A stretch of DNA of 64,000 nucleotides, taken from positions 1-64,000 of the forward strand of contig NZ_FRCP01000009.1 in assembly GCF_900142955.1 (NCBI RefSeq), in the 5' to 3' direction. A program made the translations under genes and the position numbers. The stretch's first letter is position 1, and each line of letters begins with the position of its first letter. Of the stretch, positions 53,777 to 62,552 are shown one piece after another. This DNA comes from Anaerosporobacter mobilis DSM 15930 (GTDB lineage: Bacteria; Bacillota; Clostridia; Lachnospirales; Lachnospiraceae). The notes under the pieces were generated by a model that was given only the letters and a program-made list of their open reading frames with translations, made no database searches and was not told the DNA's origin.

Positions 53777-55462
53777 TTGCCAAAAGCGGTTATTTTTGAT
53801 TTGGATGGGGTGATAATTCAATCATCTCAGGTTCAAAAGTATGCATTCATAAAAAGTTATGAAACATATTATGGGAAATACAGGGAACCTCCTATAGAGG
53901 AATTTTTTGAACACTGTGGTAACTCCTTAACAAATATATTTAAAATAATGGGGTTAACACAGGAGATGATCCCTTTATATCAGCAACTGAGCAGGGAAAG
54001 AGTAAATGATATCCATGTATTTGATGGTATTCATGAATTAATGGGGCAATTAAAAGAACAGGGGACTAAATGTGGTATATGTACTGGTAAGGACAGGGAA
54101 AGAACCATAGAAATATTAACGCATCATAAATTATTGTCCTATTTTGATACGATTGTTTGTTCTGATGATGTGGAGCATGCAAAACCTGCGCCGGACAGTT
54201 TGTCTGTCGCCCTTAGGAATTTACAAATAGAAGCAAAAGATGCGGTGATGGTTGGAGACGCTGTCAATGATATTTTATGTGCAAAAGCAGCCAGTGTTTT
54301 TAGTATTGCAGTTACATGGGGAGATCAGGAAAAAGAAGTACTTGAAGGAGCCAAACCGGATTTACTGATGCAGTCTATTGAAGAATTGGGAAATCACATT
54401 CTTAAGAAAATTAACTTAATGGATGATTTTGTTATTAGAGAAGATATTTGCAACTTGCAATGTGATTATTGTCTAACTAAAACTAGTATTTTTAAAAATG
54501 GAGGAGATCATAAGCTTTTTTATGAAGAAGGAAGTGATATTCAAAGAGACCTAGATCAGATATTAAAAAGAATGTGTCAATATTATGATACTGCAATATT
54601 AAAAATCAGTGGAGGAGAAATACTTCTAATTAATAACCTGCTGGATTTTATTAAAAAACAGTCTGCAAACTACAAGGTGATTCAGATTTTGACGAATGGT
54701 CTTTTATTAAATGAAACATTGTTAGAAGAGTTAAGCAGAATACCTGGTATTTGCATCCAGTTGTCTTTAGATCACCATACTTTAGAAGGGAATGGTTATC
54801 GAACAAAGAAGAAAAAGCAGTTGGATCAGATCCTAAGGAATTTGGATCTGGTAGTTCACTATGATATTCCTGTTGAAATTAACTGTGTATTGACAGATAA
54901 AAACACCCCTGTTCTCAAAGAGTTTGCAGAATATCTGATAAAATATATAGGAAAGTCAGTTATGCTTCTTCCTTTTCCAATAAGAGGAAATCAAAAAGAA
55001 AACTATATTTCAGCTAAGAATCAATACCAAGGTGTGGAACGGTTATATTCTGAGTATGAAAGATTTAAAGAGATTCTTCCACCCAAGGCATATCTTGAAG
55101 AGCTGTTATATGTTATCAAGACAGGATCTAGAAGAGAAAGATGTTATATTCCCAAGGTGGCAAACGGATTATTTGATGATGGTAGAAGAACGCCTTGTCC
55201 GAATTATTGGTTTACTGAAATGAATAACATTTTGGATAATAATTGCAATATGGAGATACAGGAAAGACATCGTAGTCTGTGCTATCAGTTTATCAATGCC
55301 AATAATCCTCCCAAGGAATGTAGTCAATGTTATACACCATGGGATATATTTAATTTGTATATGGAGGATAAGATATCCCTTGATGAGTTAATTCAAGTTC
55401 CTCTCTATAGTTTTATATCGATTAGAAACCATTTGGTAAAATTAAAACAAATATTAAGATAA
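53777..55462 (+). CDS. Fusion: HAD phosphatase (RifM-like) + radical SAM
   Basis: A TTG after AAGGAAGG opens a 561-residue protein with two enzymes. Residues 1-212 are an HAD phosphatase: FDLDGV with Asp8 and Asp10, TGKDRE near 103, Lys136 and GDAVND with Asp161/Asp165. This fits RifM, which dephosphorylates a sugar phosphate on the way to kanosamine. Residues 215-561 are a radical SAM domain with Cys225-x3-Cys229-x2-Cys232, SGGEILL and a C-terminal cysteine group, paralogous to the protein at 43548. The frame is continuous with no sign of error at the joint. The fusion links AHBA precursor formation to a radical step, a combination I have not seen described. Confidence 0.9.
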   Translation: MPKAVIFDLDGVIIQSSQVQKYAFIKSYETYYGKYREPPIEEFFEHCGNSLTNIFKIMGLTQEMIPLYQQLSRERVNDIHVFDGIHELMGQLKEQGTKCGICTGKDRERTIEILTHHKLLSYFDTIVCSDDVEHAKPAPDSLSVALRNLQIEAKDAVMVGDAVNDILCAKAASVFSIAVTWGDQEKEVLEGAKPDLLMQSIEELGNHILKKINLMDDFVIREDICNLQCDYCLTKTSIFKNGGDHKLFYEEGSDIQRDLDQILKRMCQYYDTAILKISGGEILLINNLLDFIKKQSANYKVIQILTNGLLLNETLLEELSRIPGICIQLSLDHHTLEGNGYRTKKKKQLDQILRNLDLVVHYDIPVEINCVLTDKNTPVLKEFAEYLIKYIGKSVMLLPFPIRGNQKENYISAKNQYQGVERLYSEYERFKEILPPKAYLEELLYVIKTGSRRERCYIPKVANGLFDDGRRTPCPNYWFTEMNNILDNNCNMEIQERHRSLCYQFINANNPPKECSQCYTPWDIFNLYMEDKISLDELIQVPLYSFISIRNHLVKLKQILR

Positions 55463-55475
55463 AGTTGGTGAAAGC

Positions 55476-57071
55476 GTGAAGATATGTTTAGTTGCAGTGC
55501 TCGGAGGAGATCTAGTTCGCTCGGCAGAGCATGTTGGACTTGGAATGATTGCTTCTTATTTAAGAGAAAAGGGACATCAAGTAAGTCTATTGGAGATAAA
55601 AAATGCAAAGGAAAAAAAGAATTATGAGAATTTGCTGCCAGGATCTTATGACCTAGTTGGTTTTACAACTACCTGCATTACTTTAACAGATGTACTTACT
55701 GTTGCAAAGCATCTGAAAGAATGCCGCAATGGGCTGAATATTGTACTGGGAGGACATATGGCAACTTTTTCTGGTATGCAAATACTAATGCAGTTTCCCC
55801 AGATTGATTATATCATTTCAGGGGAAGGGGAAATTAGTTTTTATGAACTGGTAACTTGTTTGGAGAATAATTCCGATTTATCTGAAGTAAAAGGAATTTA
55901 TTTTCGTAATGAAAATGGAGTACAGAAAAATGAAGACAGAGAATTGATTGCTGATCTGGATGATCTTCCTTTTCCGGCAAGAGATCAATTTCTACATAAT
56001 AAAAAAAACACTCAATATATAAGAATATCTACTAGCCGGGGCTGTTATGGCAACTGTGCATTTTGCAGTTCTTTTGTTGGTAGAAAGCAAAAGGGCCCTT
56101 GTTGGAGAGGGAGAAGTCCTAAAAATGTAGTTGATGAGTTAGAGCAACTGGTTAAGGACTACGACTTTCATACGTTTGATTTCGTAGACTCTACCTTTGA
56201 AGATCCAGGAAAAGAAGGTAAGATAAGAATAGGTGAGATTGCAAAAGAAATTATTAACAGAAAGCTTAATATTTATTATAATTGCTGCTTTAGAGCAGAA
56301 AACTGGAAAGATGAAGATCGACCATTACTGGCGTTATTAATTAATTCTGGATTGGAAAAGGTTAACATCGGATTTGAGTCAGGAAATGACCGTGGACTTA
56401 AAATATTAAATAAAAAAGCAAGAATGTCTGATAACTGGAAAGCAATTGAGATTATAAAGGATTTTCCTGATATCTATATTACATTTGGCTTTATTATGCT
56501 TCATCCTTACAGTACCATGGAAGATCTTGCTGATAATGCGAGATTCTTATATAAAACGGGAATCGGACAGGTAATCAGACATTATTTTTGGCAGCTAGAA
56601 GTATATCCAGGGACACTGATGGAAGAAAAACTTATTAAAGATGCGCTTCTTACAAAAGAGTATGATATTACTGAAGGGATGTACCAATATAGGTTTATAG
56701 ACAGTAGGGTAAATGTGTTTCCTAATATCTTTAAGAGTTTGCTGGAGCTTGAATCTGTTTGGGATTTTGAGATATTTGATATTGTAATTCATACGTTTAT
56801 CACGAGACTTAGAAGAGAGTATAAGAATACAACTACCTTTGACAAAATAGAGAATTTTCGAAATTTTGTTAATGAAGAGAGAAAGGAAATGGCCAAATTC
56901 AATATCAAGTTTTTTATGAGATTACTAAAAGATCCCACAGCATTTGATGTTGAAAAAGAAAAAACTTTACTGGATCATCAAATTAAAAAAAGCATGGAAC
57001 AAATTCGTAAAGCTCAATATCAGCTGGGACGTGAGATCTTAAAATTAGGGCAGAAACTTATTAATCGATAA
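55476..57071 (+). CDS. B12-binding-type radical SAM protein (1)
   Basis: The N-terminal 165 residues form a cobalamin-binding-like domain (LVGFTTTC, VLGGHMATFSG near 90-100, IISGEGEISF near 113). The radical SAM motif is Cys190-x3-Cys194-x2-Cys197 (CYGNCAFC), and NIGFESGNDRGLKILNKKA follows near 293. A C-terminal helical region of 150 residues completes 531. Like the BchE group, the cobalamin domain lacks an obvious DxHxxG. Members methylate unactivated carbons or cyclise. The GTG start is 14 bases after the fusion gene. It ends at a clear terminator, so it closes a transcription unit. Confidence 0.92.
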   Translation: MKICLVAVLGGDLVRSAEHVGLGMIASYLREKGHQVSLLEIKNAKEKKNYENLLPGSYDLVGFTTTCITLTDVLTVAKHLKECRNGLNIVLGGHMATFSGMQILMQFPQIDYIISGEGEISFYELVTCLENNSDLSEVKGIYFRNENGVQKNEDRELIADLDDLPFPARDQFLHNKKNTQYIRISTSRGCYGNCAFCSSFVGRKQKGPCWRGRSPKNVVDELEQLVKDYDFHTFDFVDSTFEDPGKEGKIRIGEIAKEIINRKLNIYYNCCFRAENWKDEDRPLLALLINSGLEKVNIGFESGNDRGLKILNKKARMSDNWKAIEIIKDFPDIYITFGFIMLHPYSTMEDLADNARFLYKTGIGQVIRHYFWQLEVYPGTLMEEKLIKDALLTKEYDITEGMYQYRFIDSRVNVFPNIFKSLLELESVWDFEIFDIVIHTFITRLRREYKNTTTFDKIENFRNFVNEERKEMAKFNIKFFMRLLKDPTAFDVEKEKTLLDHQIKKSMEQIRKAQYQLGREILKLGQKLINR

Positions 57072-57097
57072 TGCAATAAGAAAATTGAAGATAACTA

Positions 57098-57133
57098 AAA
57101 AGATGTTGTGGCTGACGCCGCAGCATCTTTTTT
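57098..57133 (+). terminator. Terminator closing the main operon
   Basis: AAAGATGTTGTGG at 57099-57111 pairs with CCGCAGCATCTTT at 57118-57130 with two G-U pairs, followed by TTTA. It lies 27 bases after the first B12-type radical SAM gene. Confidence 0.8.
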
Positions 57134-57381
57134 ATGATATAGGGAATTGCGTCCTATACCATAAAAAATGCTTTGCAGGTTGCGCATGACGCGCCATTGG
57201 TAATTGTCACAAAAGTGACAGCGCGTCAATCCAATCTATTATAACAACACTGATAACGCGAAAGGTATATTAAATGATTGCTATTGATGGTTTTTTACGG
57301 GCTAAAAAACAGTTATATTATGTGTAGGTTTTCATTCCGTTATTACGCTTAAATAATTAAATAAAAAAAGGAAAAAATGAC
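57134..57381. repeat. Further inverted repeats in the intergenic region
   Basis: Just after the terminator, TATGATATAGG (about 57133-57143) pairs with CCTATACCATA (about 57154-57164) with one mismatch, flanked by T- and A-runs. Then GACGCGC at 57188-57194 pairs with GCGCGTC at 57221-57227, with an inner GTCAC/GTGAC stem at 57206-57219. The GC content is locally high. No gene is present up to the thioesterase start. It may be a compound terminator, a regulatory RNA, or a small repeat element. Confidence 0.55.
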
Positions 57382-58089
57382 ATGAAATTATTTTGTATAC
57401 CACATGCTGGTGGTCTTATCGCTTCATTCGTTCCTCTAAAAAGAAGTCTGTTGGGGATTGTAGAGGTGATTGGTATTGAATTGGCAGGGAGAGGGGTTAA
57501 GGAAAAGCTTCCATTGTATAATACCTTCATGGAAGCAGTATATGATGTGGCAACTGATATATCAGAACACATATGGCATAGTCCTGACGAATCCTATATT
57601 ATACTGGGACACAGTATGGGGAGTTGGCTGGCTTATGAGGTATATTATCAGCTCAGATTATGGGGGATTAAAGGACCAGAACATGTTATTTTTTCTGGCA
57701 ACAATACCCCTCCTACGCATTTTGAGGAACGGGGGATACACAACCTTACAGATGAGAAAATCATTGAGAGCATTTTGGAATTAGGCTATACAAATTCAGA
57801 AATATTTTCAAATCCAAGATTCAGGAATATGTTCCTGCCGTATCTTAGATCCGACCTTGAGATTACAGCATGTTATGCAGCGGACTTAAACAGACCATGT
57901 CTGGACTGTGATATTACCGTATTATATGGTCTTCAAGATCCACTGATTACAGAGGAAGTGAGAAGATGGGGCTGCATTTCAGGTGGGACATGCCAGTTGC
58001 GTGGCTATGAAGGTGGACACTTTTTCATCTATGAAAAAACGGATGAAATAGCATTGGTGGTTAAACAAATAATTGCAAGAATAGTCTAG
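57382..58089 (+). CDS. Type II thioesterase
   Basis: The 235-residue protein has PHAGG at 7-11, the nucleophile elbow GHSMGS with Ser78, GELAGRG-like IELAGRG near 32-38, and the late catalytic histidine in GGHFF near 213. Type II thioesterases clear wrongly loaded or stalled acyl groups from carrier proteins. Its target would be the free carrier at 35221 or carriers beyond the window. It follows a terminator, so it begins a new transcription unit. Confidence 0.93.
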   Translation: MKLFCIPHAGGLIASFVPLKRSLLGIVEVIGIELAGRGVKEKLPLYNTFMEAVYDVATDISEHIWHSPDESYIILGHSMGSWLAYEVYYQLRLWGIKGPEHVIFSGNNTPPTHFEERGIHNLTDEKIIESILELGYTNSEIFSNPRFRNMFLPYLRSDLEITACYAADLNRPCLDCDITVLYGLQDPLITEEVRRWGCISGGTCQLRGYEGGHFFIYEKTDEIALVVKQIIARIV

Positions 58090-58206
58090 AATTATGGAAA
58101 TACAATCTACCGAGCGTTAGGAGTATAACCAAACCTCAGATGAATACCCATAAAAGGGAATGATTACACCAGAATATACCAGATAAATTTGAAAGGAAGT
58201 GATTAA

Positions 58207-59727
58207 ATGAAAATATGCTTTATAAATCCCCCCAGTCAGTATGGAAGAGCTCCCTTGCCACATATGGGAATTGCTTACATAGCTGGTATGCTGAAACATT
58301 CTTTTCCCAATGCTGTGACAGATCTTATTGACTGCCCTTTTCAGGATATTAATGCAGAAGATATGAAAAAGAAAACAGTGGCTGAAGAATACGATGTAAT
58401 TGGCATTACCACATATTTCTATAATTTTACAGAAGTATTCAAATTAGTTCGTTTTTTGAATAAGCAAAAGAGAAAACCATTTATCGTACTGGGAGGTTAT
58501 TACCCGACTCTGCACCCCAAAAAAACATTTGATATTCCTGGTATCGATTGTATTTGCATTGGAGAAGGTGAATATGTGTTTAAGGAATTAATAGAAACCT
58601 TGATGGAGAAGCGGGATTGGCGTGGCATAAATGGATTGTCTTATATGGATGAGCAAAATAATTTAGTTCAAAATAAGGTGGATTTACTGATTGAGAAGTT
58701 GGATGAGTTACCACGACCTTATCTGGCAAGTGCACCCCCTTACTGGTTCCCGCTTGTATCTGGAAGAGGATGCCATGGGCACTGTACTTTTTGTAGCATT
58801 ATAGATTACTACCAAAAAGTGCCTGGAAAAAGAATTCGTAAGAGGTGTCCTGTAGGAGTAGTAGAAGAATTAAAAGAGATTACCGATCAATATAAAAACC
58901 GAATTATATGGATGATGGATGATAATTTCTTTTCCGTATTACAATTTCAACCGGAGTGGATAGATGAGTTTGTAGCCCAGATGCAACTACGGGATGTACG
59001 GTGTAAATTTAAGATTTTTGCAAGGGCAGATGAAGTAGACAAAGATATTTTAATGAAATTAAAATCTGTTGGCCTTACAGGAGTTGTAGTGGGTGTGGAA
59101 AGTATGCTTGAGCGGCAGTTAAAGCTGTATGGGAAGAACTTAAATCCGCAAGTGAATAGAAGAGCATTACAGATTATTAGAGAAACTGGGTTATGGCTTG
59201 ATATGGGATTTATTCTATTAGACCCCTTTACGACACTTGATGAGTTGAAAGTAAACCTTCAATTTTTAAGAGATTCACCATTTGTTGATAGCTCTGAGCC
59301 AGGTCATGAACTAATCAGTAGTCTTGGACCTCTGATTGTATTGGAAGATACCCCAATACACCGTTATTTAAGCAAGCAGAATATTTTATCCGGTACAGAT
59401 GTGGGCTATAATTATCAGAGTGATGAAATTACATTTTTTCACAAATCATTGAAGACGTGGAATAAAATGATTGCAGATATGTACTTTGGGTTTAACAAAA
59501 AGTATCTGTTTGATTATTACAGAGTACATGGCACCATTCAAGAAGACTATATAAGAAGATACAAAATGTGTCTACGAATTGATATTGAATGCATGTGGGA
59601 GATTTTAGAATGTCTGTATAGGCAGCCAATACGTCAGATTCAGATAGAATCATTACTGGAAAAATATAAAAAAAGATTCCAGGCGGTTATCCAGGAAGAG
59701 ACGTTGGAAGATGTTATAAATTGCTAA
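58207..59727 (+). CDS. B12-binding-type radical SAM protein (2)
   Basis: It is a paralog of the protein at 55476: KICFINPP start, VLGGYYPTLHPKK near 94-106 and CIGEGEYVFKE in the cobalamin-like domain, then SGRGCHGHCTFC with Cys189, Cys193 and Cys196. VVGVESMLERQLKLYGK follows near 293. At 506 residues the length is normal. It lies in the second transcription unit behind the thioesterase with an AAGGAAGTG site. Radical SAM enzymes of this class commonly methylate sp3 carbons or close rings. Substrate unknown. Confidence 0.92.
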   Translation: MKICFINPPSQYGRAPLPHMGIAYIAGMLKHSFPNAVTDLIDCPFQDINAEDMKKKTVAEEYDVIGITTYFYNFTEVFKLVRFLNKQKRKPFIVLGGYYPTLHPKKTFDIPGIDCICIGEGEYVFKELIETLMEKRDWRGINGLSYMDEQNNLVQNKVDLLIEKLDELPRPYLASAPPYWFPLVSGRGCHGHCTFCSIIDYYQKVPGKRIRKRCPVGVVEELKEITDQYKNRIIWMMDDNFFSVLQFQPEWIDEFVAQMQLRDVRCKFKIFARADEVDKDILMKLKSVGLTGVVVGVESMLERQLKLYGKNLNPQVNRRALQIIRETGLWLDMGFILLDPFTTLDELKVNLQFLRDSPFVDSSEPGHELISSLGPLIVLEDTPIHRYLSKQNILSGTDVGYNYQSDEITFFHKSLKTWNKMIADMYFGFNKKYLFDYYRVHGTIQEDYIRRYKMCLRIDIECMWEILECLYRQPIRQIQIESLLEKYKKRFQAVIQEETLEDVINC

Positions 59728-59768
59728 GATAATAATGTATTTAAATTTATAAAAAAGAAGGGGATTAT

Positions 59769-60893
59769 ATGAGTCATGTTTCTTCCGTTTATAATATTAT
59801 GAAATGTATTGAAAATAAAGAATTATCAATCGATCTAATTGACAGTGTTTCTTTAAAAATAACAAGCAAGTGCAACTTAGACTGCTCAATGTGTGGTTTT
59901 GCAAGAAATAAGGCAATTCAGAATTCAAGAATAGAAGACTTGCCAGTAGAAGTTTGGAAAGATGCTATAGATAAACTTTCTGATTTTGGTGTAAAAACAA
60001 TTTCGCTACTTGGTGGAGAGCCATTATTATATGAAGGCATTATTGAAATTATAAAATATATTAAACAAAAAGATATTAATATTTTTATTACTACAAATGG
60101 TGTATATCTCAATTATTTTTATAGGGAATTAATTGACTTAGAGATAGCAAGAATCAATATTTCTCTAGATTCTTTTCCTGAAACTCATGACAAAATTCGT
60201 GGTGAGGTAGGCTGTTTCAATTCCGCAATAGATGGAATTAAAAAGCTTAGTCAATACAAAAAACTAACGGGAAAAGTAAGTCCTGAAATTATTATTAATG
60301 TTGTCATTAGCGAGAATAATAATTATGAATTATATGATTACCTAAATTATCTGGATTCCATTGAAGGAATTGATGGCATATTCGTGGTATTGGGAACCTT
60401 TACTACTCAATCTTTAGGTGAGAGATATTCAGAACAGCTACTTGAATATTTTGATACCAAAGCAGATTCATGGAGAGGTTTTGTTAATTGCTTAGGAGAT
60501 ATCAACTATAATGAAGTTAAAAAAATATATAAAAAAGTAAAATATAAAGAATTTAATAAAAGAGTTGTATTATTTCCGCCATTGAAACAAGTAGATGACA
60601 TTGAACTTTATTATACTGAGCCAGAAAAAATTTTTACATGGTCTGAAGACTACTGTTGGAAGCCATGGTATGGATTTGATATATTATCTGATGGTGAGGT
60701 TATCATTTGTAGCGATTGGACTGACTACCCAGTAGGTAATATTTTTACAGATACTCTAGAAGAAATCTGGAATGGTAACAAAATCAAGAAATTAAGAAGC
60801 TACATTCTAGATCATAAAAATTTTGGAGTTTGTAGCAGATGCCCATGGAGATATTTACCTAGTTTCTTGGTAGCAGATCCATACGGAGGTTGA
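59769..60893 (+). CDS. Radical SAM/SPASM protein
   Basis: The cluster motif is Cys35-x3-Cys39-x2-Cys42 (CNLDCSMC), followed by LLGGEPLLYEG near 79-89 and INISLDSFPETHDKIRG. A SPASM domain is clear at the C-terminus: CWKPWYGFDILSDGEVIICS, GNIFTDTLEEIWNG, then CSRCPW. At 374 residues it resembles maturases and dehydrogenases acting on peptides or aminoglycosides. BtrN, which oxidises a hydroxyl in butirosin synthesis, is a SPASM-like example. It is 7 bases before a BtrH-like gene. AAAGAAGGGG is the ribosome-binding site. Confidence 0.92.
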   Translation: MSHVSSVYNIMKCIENKELSIDLIDSVSLKITSKCNLDCSMCGFARNKAIQNSRIEDLPVEVWKDAIDKLSDFGVKTISLLGGEPLLYEGIIEIIKYIKQKDINIFITTNGVYLNYFYRELIDLEIARINISLDSFPETHDKIRGEVGCFNSAIDGIKKLSQYKKLTGKVSPEIIINVVISENNNYELYDYLNYLDSIEGIDGIFVVLGTFTTQSLGERYSEQLLEYFDTKADSWRGFVNCLGDINYNEVKKIYKKVKYKEFNKRVVLFPPLKQVDDIELYYTEPEKIFTWSEDYCWKPWYGFDILSDGEVIICSDWTDYPVGNIFTDTLEEIWNGNKIKKLRSYILDHKNFGVCSRCPWRYLPSFLVADPYGG

Positions 60894-60900
60894 ACTGAGA

Positions 60901-61980
60901 ATGAAAAAAATCATATCTGATTTTCCTGTTGGTATTGGAAAAATATGCTTTATGTCTGCATTAGTCGATATACTTCATTATTATGATGTAGATCTAAATG
61001 AAGGTGATCTATTTGGACTTTGTGAAGGAAATTTATTTTATTATGGAGGCATTGAACATTTATCAACCGCAGAAATTAATCATACTAATCTTATTCGAGA
61101 ATTTAGAATGGGAGGTATGAAGTATGATGTAATGCAAATTCTTGATGTTTTAAAAAAATCCATAGGCCTTAATATTGATGCTTTTAAAGAGAGTGATAAT
61201 ATTAACAATATTATTAATGAATATATTAGTAAAGATATTCCGATATTATCGCTGGTTTTACGTTATTACTTGGAATATTGTCCAGGATATAAAGTAGATA
61301 ATTTTTCTCACACAATTACGATATATGGTATTGATGATGACAATGATAGGTTATATGTTACGGATACTTATTTAGCAACAAAACCAATCTCGAATTACAA
61401 GGGTAAAATGTTGATGGATAATTTTATAAAATCATTGAATTTGAGTAATGCTGTTTTTAATATGACAACTCCATATCGATTATTTGCAATATATCCTAAT
61501 AGTCGAGTTACTTTTAACTCAATTCCGATAAAAACATTGAATCGCTCCTTAATCAATATGGCAAATAAAAATTTAGATGACAATATTATCGATGGAAATA
61601 TATACACTGGTATAAAAGCTCTAAATAAGTTTTCTGTTGATTTTGAGAAGTGGTTGGAGATTTATGAGGATAGTATACTAAAAACGATCCTTGAAGCAGT
61701 CCATCTGCTGATAACAAACTATGGTGGACCTTATGTTACATGTGGTTTACTGGGGGAGTACTTAAATCGAATTTTTTTGCGGGAAGATACTATTGTTTAC
61801 AGAAATTTAGCAGATGAATTTATTGAACTACAAAGATTATGGTTAATTATTGGAAATATGTGCTATAGATCTTCCATGGATATTAAAAAAGACTACATAA
61901 TCAAAATAATTGATAAAATAAATAATTTGATTTTGAAGCAAAAAAGACTTTATGAAAGTATTGTTATGCTTGAAGATTAA
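60901..61980 (+). CDS. BtrH-type (C39-like) protein, possible acyltransferase
   Basis: The N-terminus has the BtrH domain pattern: a Cys17 nucleophile in GIGKICFMSAL, then LNEGDLFGLCEGNLFYYGG. It is followed by HTITIYGIDDDNDRLYVTDT near 140, the His/Asp part of a C39-like peptidase fold. BtrH in butirosin biosynthesis moves an acyl chain from a carrier protein to the aminoglycoside. The C-terminal half is helical. This role would fit a cluster with a free carrier and an aminosugar, but the assignment rests on family resemblance. It directly follows the SPASM gene. Confidence 0.75.
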   Translation: MKKIISDFPVGIGKICFMSALVDILHYYDVDLNEGDLFGLCEGNLFYYGGIEHLSTAEINHTNLIREFRMGGMKYDVMQILDVLKKSIGLNIDAFKESDNINNIINEYISKDIPILSLVLRYYLEYCPGYKVDNFSHTITIYGIDDDNDRLYVTDTYLATKPISNYKGKMLMDNFIKSLNLSNAVFNMTTPYRLFAIYPNSRVTFNSIPIKTLNRSLINMANKNLDDNIIDGNIYTGIKALNKFSVDFEKWLEIYEDSILKTILEAVHLLITNYGGPYVTCGLLGEYLNRIFLREDTIVYRNLADEFIELQRLWLIIGNMCYRSSMDIKKDYIIKIIDKINNLILKQKRLYESIVMLED

Positions 61981-62002
61981 TGATAGAAAAGGAGGTATTT
62001 GA

Positions 62003-62491
62003 TTGAGTATTAAATTTGGTACGACTACATTATTTGTTAATAATGTTAAAGAATCTAAGAGATTTTATAACGATATTCTTGGACAAAGTATAGAGTCTGA
62101 ACATGGGCTATGTATTGGCTTTAAGCACGGTTTTTCTATATGGCAGATACAACATGCAAATCGAACAATTTTTAATAATCATACAAAATATATTGATAAT
62201 GAATCGAATCGAAAACCGATTGAGTTATATTTTGAAACCGATGATATTTTTATAATGTTTAATAAAATAAAAGAACTAAAACTACATTTTATACATGAAA
62301 TAATTGAACAGGGATGGGGACAAAAAAGTTTTAGAATTCTTGATCCAGATGGTTATATTGTTGAAATTGCAGAAGAAATTGCTGGCGTATATAAAAGATT
62401 TTTTAATAGTGGTATGACGTTGGAAGAAATTTCACTAAAGACATCAACCGACCAGAATGAGATAAAGAATTTATTGGGGTTATTGAATTGA
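62003..62491 (+). CDS. VOC-family (glyoxalase-like) protein
   Basis: A TTG start follows AAAGGAGGT. Residues 1-130 form a glyoxalase/bleomycin-resistance (VOC) fold: FGTTTLFVNNVKESKRFYND at the start, IELYFETDDIFIMFN in the middle and FRILDPDGYIVEIAE with a metal-ligand Glu near 124. A short C-terminal helix-turn-helix-like tail (GMTLEEISLKTSTDQNEIKN) is appended. VOC proteins may isomerise, cleave or bind and sequester drugs, so it may be a tailoring enzyme or a resistance protein for the product. Confidence 0.85.
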   Translation: MSIKFGTTTLFVNNVKESKRFYNDILGQSIESEHGLCIGFKHGFSIWQIQHANRTIFNNHTKYIDNESNRKPIELYFETDDIFIMFNKIKELKLHFIHEIIEQGWGQKSFRILDPDGYIVEIAEEIAGVYKRFFNSGMTLEEISLKTSTDQNEIKNLLGLLN

Positions 62492-62552
62492 GCTAGAAAT
62501 GTCAATTAGAAATTTTCAGGGAAGATACATTTGACTAGATGAGGAGCGGTAT

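Noticed and set aside
53777..55462. The HAD-radical SAM protein as two adjacent genes misread as one
   Set aside because: The frame is continuous through the joint; there is an internal ATG at the start of the radical SAM part but no stop between the domains.
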